NCBI GenBank assembly: GCA_946539475.1
Contig: CAMNHM010000073.1
Span: forward strand, 1 to 13,113
Reading direction: 5' to 3'
Length of the DNA: 13,113 nucleotides
DNA from: an uncultured Prevotellaceae bacterium
GTDB lineage: Bacteria > Bacteroidota > Bacteroidia > Bacteroidales > Bacteroidaceae
The notes below the pieces were generated by a model, which did not search any database, was not told the origin of the DNA, and worked only from the letters and a program-made list of their open reading frames with translations. The position numbers were made by a program, and so were the translations under genes. Shown here piece after piece: positions 5,713 to 13,113 of this stretch. How positions within the stretch are numbered: the first letter of the stretch is position 1; every line of letters begins with the position of its first letter.

Positions 5713-5742
5713 ATTGTTGATGCTGTGGAATCGAGGGAGAAC

Positions 5743-8361
5743 TTACTTCCCGCTGACGATGCGCTTGATGTCGTTGAGCTTGTTGAGGGCTTCGACGGGG
5801 GTGAGGTTGTTGATGTCGAGGGTGAGTATCTCGTCGCGTATCTGGCAGAGCACGGGGTCGTCGAGCTGGAAGAAGCTGAGCTGCATGCCCTCTCGGCTGT
5901 CGGCAATGTCGCTGATGGGTCGCCCTGCCTTTCCCACCTGCGCGTTCTCGCTCTCCAGCTGCTTCAGGATGACGTTCGATCGCTTGACGATGCTTCGCGG
6001 CATTCCGGCAATCTCTGCCACGTGTATACCGAAGCTGTGCTCCGATCCGCCCCGCTCCAGCTTTCTCAGGAAGATGACGCGCCCGTCGACCTCCTTTACT
6101 GCGACGTTGTAGTTCTTGATGCGCGAAAAATTCTTCTCCATCTCGTTCAGCTCGTGATAGTGGGTGGCGAAGAGTGTGCGTGCCCGCGCCTTGGGCGTCT
6201 CGTGGAGGTATTCGACGATGGCCCATGCGATGGATATGCCGTCGTAGGTCGACGTTCCTCTTCCGAGCTCATCGAAGAGTACCAGCGATCGTGGTGTGGC
6301 GTTGTTGAGGATGTTCGATGCCTCCGTCATCTCGACCATGAATGTCGACTCGCCCAGGGAGATATTGTCGGAGGCTCCCACGCGCGTGAAAATCTTGTCG
6401 ACGAGCCCTATGCGTGCTGCCTCTGCAGGCACGAAACATCCCACCTGCGCCATGAGTACGATGAGTGCCGTCTGTCGGAGCAGAGCCGACTTTCCCGCCA
6501 TGTTAGGTCCTGTGATGATGATGATCTGCTGTCGCTCCTGGTCGAGCCGGATGTCGTTGGGGATATACTGCTCGTCGATGGGCAGCTGAGTCTCGATGAC
6601 GGGATGTCGGCCCTGACGGATATCGATGACGTCCGTCTGGTCGATGACGGGTCGCACGTAGCGATGCTCCTCTGCCGTCTTGGCAAACGAGAGCAGGCAG
6701 TCGAGTCGCGCCAGCAGCTGAGCGTTGTTCTGTATCTGCTGGATGAACTCCTGAATGGCCTGTACGAGATCTGCGAAGAGCTTCGTCTCGAGCGAGAGGA
6801 TATTGTCCTCGGCTCCGAGGATTTTCTCCTCGTACTCCTTCAGCTCCTGGGTGATGTAGCGCTCAGCCTGAGCCAACGTCTGCTTGCGCACCCACTCTGC
6901 AGGCACCTTGTCCTTATAAGTATTGCGCACCTCGAGGTAATAGCCGAAGACATTGTTGTAGCCAATTTTCAGCGACTGTATGCCCGTCAGCTCAGCCTCG
7001 CGGTTTTGTATCTGCAGCAGGTAGTCCTTGCCGCTGTAGGCGATGTGCCGCAGCTCGTCGAGCTCCTTGCTGACGCCATCCTGTATGACGCCCCCCTTCT
7101 GCACAAGCTGTGGCGGGTCGGGTACGACCTCACGGCCGATGCGGTCGCGGATGTTCTCGCAGAGCGACAGCTTCTCGCCGATGGTGGCGATGACCGGGTT
7201 GGCGCCTTCCGAACAGGCCGCCTTGATGACGGCGACGGCCTCGAGGGCAGTCTTCAGCTGTACCACCTCGCGCGGCGACACGCGTCCCGTTGCCACCTTC
7301 GAGACGATACGCTCTAGGTCGCCCACGCGGCGTAGCTGTTCGTCGACCTGCTGCCGGAAGTCGGGCTCACGGAAGAAAAAGTCTACGACGTCGAGGCGCT
7401 CGCTGATGGGTCGCTCGTCCTTCAGCGGGAATACGAGCCATCGCCGCAGCAATCGTCCGCCCATAGGCGACACGGTACGGTCGATGACGTCGAGCAGGCT
7501 CCTCCCGTCGTCCTGCATCGGCTGGACGAGCTCCAGTGATCGGATGGTGAACTTGTCGAGCCTGACGTATTTGTCCTCCTCGATGCGCTGTATGGCTGTG
7601 ATGTGGGATATCTGGGTATGCTGTGTCTGCTCCAGGTACTGTAGGATGGCTCCTGCTGCCGTTGTGCCGTTCTTCAGGTGCTCCACTCCGAAGCCCTTCA
7701 GCGACTTCACGCCGAAGTGCTTGAGCAGTTTATGTCGCGCCGTCTGCTCGGTGTACACCCAGTCGTCGAGCTCGAAGGTGAAGTATCGGTTTCCGAAGTA
7801 TCGCTCGAAGTCCTGCTTGCGCCCCCGTTCGTAGAGCACCTCCTTCGGCTGGAAGTTGGCGAGCAGCTTCTCGACGTAGTCGTAGGTGCCCTCGCCCGTG
7901 AGGAACTCACCCGTCGAGATGTCGAGGAAGGCCACTCCGCAGGCCGACGACCCGAAGTGTACGGAAGCCAGGAAGTTGTTCTCCTTGTAGTTCAGCACGT
8001 TGTCGGAGAGGGCGACGCCCGGTGTGACGAGCTCTGTGATGCCGCGCTTGACGAGCTTCTTCGTCAGCTTCGGGTCCTCTAGCTGGTCGCAGATGGCCAC
8101 GCGCTTTCCCGCGCGGATAAGCTTTGGCAGATAGGTGTCGAGGGCATGATGTGGGAATCCGGCCATCTCGTCGCCCTTGTTGTAGCCGTTGTTGCGCTTT
8201 GTCAGCGTGATGCCCAGTATTCGGGATGCTATCACGGCATCCTCGCAATATGTCTCGTAGAAATCGCCACAACGGAATAGCAGCACAGCATCGGGATGCT
8301 TTGCCTTCAGGTCGAAGAACTGCTTCATCATCGGGGTCAACTCCCCGTCTTTCTTTGCCAT
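5743..8361 (-). CDS. mutS: DNA mismatch repair protein MutS
   Basis: An 872-aa MutS of normal length for the family. It binds base mismatches and small loops in new DNA as a dimer and recruits MutL using its ATPase. Domain I carries the mismatch-wedge motif GDFYETY (Phe34-x-Glu36). The connector, lever and clamp regions follow, then the ATPase: Walker A GPNMAGKS at 618-625, the [14 protein letters not shown] signature at 665-678, Walker [17 protein letters not shown] at 693-708 and FATHYHEL at 731-738. All key residues are present, so it should be active. The ATG at 8361 gives the family-typical N-terminus ([20 protein letters not shown]). It has its own consensus promoter 33 bases upstream and a terminator downstream. 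It lies downstream of two same-strand genes but is probably a separate transcription unit. Confidence 0.97.
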   Translation of the reverse strand: MAKKDGELTPMMKQFFDLKAKHPDAVLLFRCGDFYETYCEDAVIASRILGITLTKRNNGYNKGDEMAGFPHHALDTYLPKLIRAGKRVAICDQLEDPKLTKKLVKRGITELVTPGVALSDNVLNYKENNFLASVHFGSSACGVAFLDISTGEFLTGEGTYDYVEKLLANFQPKEVLYERGRKQDFERYFGNRYFTFELDDWVYTEQTARHKLLKHFGVKSLKGFGVEHLKNGTTAAGAILQYLEQTQHTQISHITAIQRIEEDKYVRLDKFTIRSLELVQPMQDDGRSLLDVIDRTVSPMGGRLLRRWLVFPLKDERPISERLDVVDFFFREPDFRQQVDEQLRRVGDLERIVSKVATGRVSPREVVQLKTALEAVAVIKAACSEGANPVIATIGEKLSLCENIRDRIGREVVPDPPQLVQKGGVIQDGVSKELDELRHIAYSGKDYLLQIQNREAELTGIQSLKIGYNNVFGYYLEVRNTYKDKVPAEWVRKQTLAQAERYITQELKEYEEKILGAEDNILSLETKLFADLVQAIQEFIQQIQNNAQLLARLDCLLSFAKTAEEHRYVRPVIDQTDVIDIRQGRHPVIETQLPIDEQYIPNDIRLDQERQQIIIITGPNMAGKSALLRQTALIVLMAQVGCFVPAEAARIGLVDKIFTRVGASDNISLGESTFMVEMTEASNILNNATPRSLVLFDELGRGTSTYDGISIAWAIVEYLHETPKARARTLFATHYHELNEMEKNFSRIKNYNVAVKEVDGRVIFLRKLERGGSEHSFGIHVAEIAGMPRSIVKRSNVILKQLESENAQVGKAGRPISDIADSREGMQLSFFQLDDPVLCQIRDEILTLDINNLTPVEALNKLNDIKRIVSGK

Positions 8362-8393
8362 CTTTTCTTGCTCCTCTTATTTGATTCGAGCGA

Positions 8394-8424
8394 CAAAGTT
8401 ACTCCTTTTTTTGCAAATGGCAAA
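8394..8424 (-). promoter_or_regulatory. mutS promoter
   Basis: In minus-strand sense, TTTG (8424-8421), a 19-base spacer, then TAACTTTG (8401-8394). This is an exact match to the Bacteroidetes housekeeping promoter TTTG-N19-TAnnTTTG. It lies in the 82-base gap after the stop of the upstream gene and about 33 bases before the mutS ATG. Confidence 0.8.
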
Positions 8425-8443
8425 GAAAATGTCGGGAAAACTG

Positions 8444-9256
8444 CTAATCGCCCGTCTTGATGTAGACGCCCGCCAGGGTGGTATGGGCGCCAAAGCAGTC
8501 GAAAGTGTCGGGGCCGGTGGTGGAGTCGATGACGAGGAACTTCTCGAAGATCATGCAGCGGAAGCCATAGCCACAGTCGTTGACTCGCTCGTAGGTGAAC
8601 TCCGAGCCGTCGAGCACGGCGGGTCGTCCTGCCGCGCTCTTACCCTCGGCAATGTTGCTGGGCACGTTGCTGATGTTGAAGTGCAGCTTGTTCTTGCCGG
8701 CCGCACGAAACATCACGGAGCCACCCATCCAGTCCTTCATGCCGATGTGCCACGTCTTGTAGCTATACTCTTTGGCAATGTGAGCAGGGTCGGCCGCGAC
8801 GAGCGGATCCTCATACCAGTCGGGCATATACATCTGCGTCCTGTCGAAGTCGTCGGGCGACCGCAGGGTGGTGAGCGAGAACTTCGCGTCAGTCTTCGGG
8901 TTGGTCCATTCGCCCTCTTTGACGACGGGCCCGTCGGCACAGTCAAAGCAGTCGAGCTTCATGCTCAGCATGCCCGTGATTGATCCGTCGGGCTGATACT
9001 CGTTGAAGCTGAACCAGTTGTCGGCCATCCTACGCCCGACGATGAGTATCGGTGCCGGATGGCTGGCCTTGGGATAATAGATGTAGCCCGCCACGGGATA
9101 GTCGTCGAAGTCGTCCGACTCCTGGAAAGCTATCTCCACCTGAACCTTGTCGCCCATCTTTCCCGCGAAGTGGTAGTAAGTGTAGCCGTCGGCTTGGGAA
9201 TGGACGGAGAAAAGCAGCAGCGTTATCGCTACCAGAATAGCTCTTGTATAACTCAT
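8444..9256 (-). CDS. Exported protein of unknown function (270 aa)
   Basis: I do not recognise the family. The start at 9256 gives MSYTRAILVAITLLLFSVHSQA, a clear signal peptide ending in a plausible signal-peptidase I site; the open frame extends 25 codons upstream, but that part lacks signal-peptide character. The mature protein begins DGYTYYHFAGKMGDKVQVEIAFQ and is rich in beta-forming, aromatic and Asp residues. It contains two pairs of cysteines (DCFDC near residue 103 and DCGYGFRC near residue 230) that could form disulfides outside the cytoplasm. No transmembrane segment or known catalytic motif is visible. It starts 34 bases after the stop of the lipoprotein gene on the same strand and is probably co-transcribed with it, suggesting a related envelope role. 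Confidence 0.8.
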   Translation of the reverse strand: MSYTRAILVAITLLLFSVHSQADGYTYYHFAGKMGDKVQVEIAFQESDDFDDYPVAGYIYYPKASHPAPILIVGRRMADNWFSFNEYQPDGSITGMLSMKLDCFDCADGPVVKEGEWTNPKTDAKFSLTTLRSPDDFDRTQMYMPDWYEDPLVAADPAHIAKEYSYKTWHIGMKDWMGGSVMFRAAGKNKLHFNISNVPSNIAEGKSAAGRPAVLDGSEFTYERVNDCGYGFRCMIFEKFLVIDSTTGPDTFDCFGAHTTLAGVYIKTGD

Positions 9257-9290
9257 GGTCGTTTGGAATAACAATAAGAAAAACGGAGGT

Positions 9291-9812
9291 CTACAGGCCT
9301 CCCATGCCGTCGTACCTGACAGGCTTTCCACGCAGCTCGCCCTTCAGCAGGTTGCCGCCGGCATAGACGAAGCCGTCGAAGATTTGATGATTCTCGTCGT
9401 CGAAGGCCAGAATCAGGCCTGTATTCTCGTCGATGGTAGCGTAGAACTCCTCGTCGCCAATGGTCAGCTTCGCCCGTGTGTCATCCTCAATGTCTACGTC
9501 GAGGACAGCCATCGTCTCGCCGTCGGAGAACATATAGGTGCCTCCGAGGGCCGTCCATACCTCGTTCTCATAGGCCTCGCGCTCTTCGGGAGTCATCGGG
9601 CGCTCCTCGTCCTCGTAGTCACCCGGGTCGTCGCCGTCGGCAAGCTCCTCGTCGAAGTCGGCGACATCCTCTTCGTCGTCAGCCTCAGCATCGTTGTCTA
9701 CCAGCTCCTCGTCGTCGAACTCTACTGTCTTGCTTGCCTTCTTCTCGCTGCATGCACCCAGGACTACCATGCCTAGCAGGGCGAATCCCATCAGCCATAC
9801 GGTCTTCTTCAT
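9291..9812 (-). CDS. Small acidic lipoprotein (173 aa)
   Basis: The start at 9812 gives MKKTVWLMGFALLGMVVLGACSEKK, a lipoprotein signal with lipobox VLGAC and lipidated Cys21; an in-frame ATG ten codons upstream (9842) would overlap the -7 promoter element and is rejected. Residues ~31-75 are an extremely acidic low-complexity tract (DDEE, DAEADDEED and similar), probably disordered. The C-terminal ~85 residues (GGTYMFSDGETMAVLDVDI, AKLTIGDEEFYATI, GLILAFDDENHQIFDGFVY, KGELRGKPVRY) look like a small beta-barrel or sheet. No known family is recognised. It is the first gene of the probable lipoprotein-exported protein pair. It is predicted to sit in the outer membrane, where the acidic tract may bind cations or act as a spacer; that role is speculative. 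Confidence 0.85.
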   Translation of the reverse strand: MKKTVWLMGFALLGMVVLGACSEKKASKTVEFDDEELVDNDAEADDEEDVADFDEELADGDDPGDYEDEERPMTPEEREAYENEVWTALGGTYMFSDGETMAVLDVDIEDDTRAKLTIGDEEFYATIDENTGLILAFDDENHQIFDGFVYAGGNLLKGELRGKPVRYDGMGGL

Positions 9813-9839
9813 TAATCTTCGCTTTTTGGTTTTCGCTGA

Positions 9840-9847
9840 CAAAGTTA
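9840..9847 (-). promoter_or_regulatory. -7 promoter element of the lipoprotein gene
   Basis: TAACTTTG in minus-strand sense matches TAnnTTTG and is identical to the mutS -7 element. It lies 27 bases before the ATG at 9812. No clear TTTG is found at the expected -33 spacing, so the upstream half is weak. It diverges from the leuS promoter about 50 bases away. Confidence 0.55.
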
Positions 9848-9898
9848 GCCATTTTTCCCCAATAATCCTTCTCTTTCTTTCGATTTTTGGCCAATTAT

Positions 9899-9929
9899 TT
9901 TGTTTTTTCCACTTTTTAGCGTATCTTTG
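9899..9929 (+). promoter_or_regulatory. leuS promoter
   Basis: TTTG (9899-9902), a 19-base spacer, then TATCTTTG (9922-9929). This exactly matches the Bacteroidetes housekeeping consensus. The leuS ATG is 33 bases downstream. Confidence 0.85.
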
Positions 9930-9962
9930 CAGCTTTGAAACAGAAATTCAAGACAATACATT

Positions 9963-12820
<2,858 letters not shown>

Positions 12821-12824
<4 letters not shown>

Positions 12825-13113
12825 ACATCAATCATCAGATGATTCTCCGTGAGGTCGAGGATTATGTCATCATAACCCTTGGCCTCATATTGTATGCCTT
12901 CGGCTTCACCGTCTTCCTCATGCCCTACGAGATCGTGACAGGCGGCGTGGCGGGCATATCGGCCATCGTGTTCTATGCCACCAGTTTCCCACTGGAGTAC
13001 ACCTACTTTGGCATCAACGTCGTGCTGGGCGTCATGGCGCTGCACATCCTGGGGTGGAAATTCCTGTCGAAGACCATCTATGCCTTCACCATGCTGTCGT
13101 TCCTGCTGGGACT
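12821..13113 (+). CDS. YitT-family membrane protein (3' truncated by window end)
   Basis: ATG at 12821 overlaps the leuS TGA (ATGA), so it is translationally coupled or at least in the leuS operon. The 97 visible codons encode a multi-pass inner-membrane protein. Hydrophobic segments lie at ~14-36 ([20 protein letters not shown]), ~40-57, ~64-80 and the last ~20 residues. [19 protein letters not shown] is characteristic of the YitT/DUF161 family, whose transport role is not established. The full protein is normally about 290 aa, with a cytoplasmic DUF2179-type C-terminal domain, which would lie beyond the window. An alternative start at Met7 is possible. Confidence 0.85.

Noticed and set aside
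5378..6112. 244-codon plus-strand ORF starting in the 22-bp array
   Set aside because: Its N-terminus only translates the tandem repeat and its C-terminal half runs antisense to mutS.
5665..7317. Long plus-strand open frame of 550 codons
   Set aside because: It lies antisense to mutS, whose conserved motifs are all on the minus strand; it reflects GC-rich codon bias and has no recognisable motif.
9256..9331. 25-codon N-terminal extension of the 270-aa exported protein
   Set aside because: The extension lacks signal-peptide character, while the internal Met gives a standard signal peptide and avoids overlap with the upstream lipoprotein gene.

Overview
The window looks like a chromosomal segment from a Prevotella-like member of the Bacteroidales. 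Three things point that way: several promoters match the Bacteroidetes form TTTG-N19-TAnnTTTG; the secreted proteins are of Bacteroidetes type (a FISUMP-type C-terminal domain, and a C10/streptopain protease with MBG repeats and a sorting-like tail); and leuS is directly followed by a YitT-family gene. Genes are GC-rich, and the 4.5-5.7 kb gap is clearly more AT-rich. No tRNA, rRNA or CRISPR array is visible.

Layout. 1-550 (+) is the 3' part of a FISUMP/DUF1566-like surface protein. Its last ~45 codons look like the variable region of a diversity-generating retroelement (DGR) target. 551-823 holds two strong GC-rich inverted repeats and a 19-codon ORF that may be the remnant of a DGR-neighbour gene; no template repeat or reverse transcriptase is in the window. 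824-4504 (+) is a 1226-aa secreted C10 cysteine protease with six MBG-like repeats. It is bracketed by a perfect 28-bp direct repeat lying just before the start codon and just after the stop codon. 4505-5742 has no intact gene. It holds a 12-bp-stem hairpin, a truncated DUF3990-like gene, a cluster of small palindromes, nested GGTTACA inverted repeats, and two unrelated tandem arrays that both have a 22-bp period.

5743-9847 is a minus-strand block: an acidic lipoprotein, a 270-aa exported protein of unknown function, and mutS, which has its own consensus promoter and an intrinsic terminator. From 9899 to the end the plus strand carries leuS (953 aa, own promoter) overlapping by ATGA a YitT-family membrane protein cut by the window edge.

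Taken together, the right half is ordinary core genome (mismatch repair, leucyl-tRNA synthesis). The left half is an accessory, rearranged region of surface and secreted proteins. The points most worth following are the DGR-like variable region with hairpins downstream, the direct repeats that precisely bracket the protease gene, and the repeat-dense gap next to mutS.
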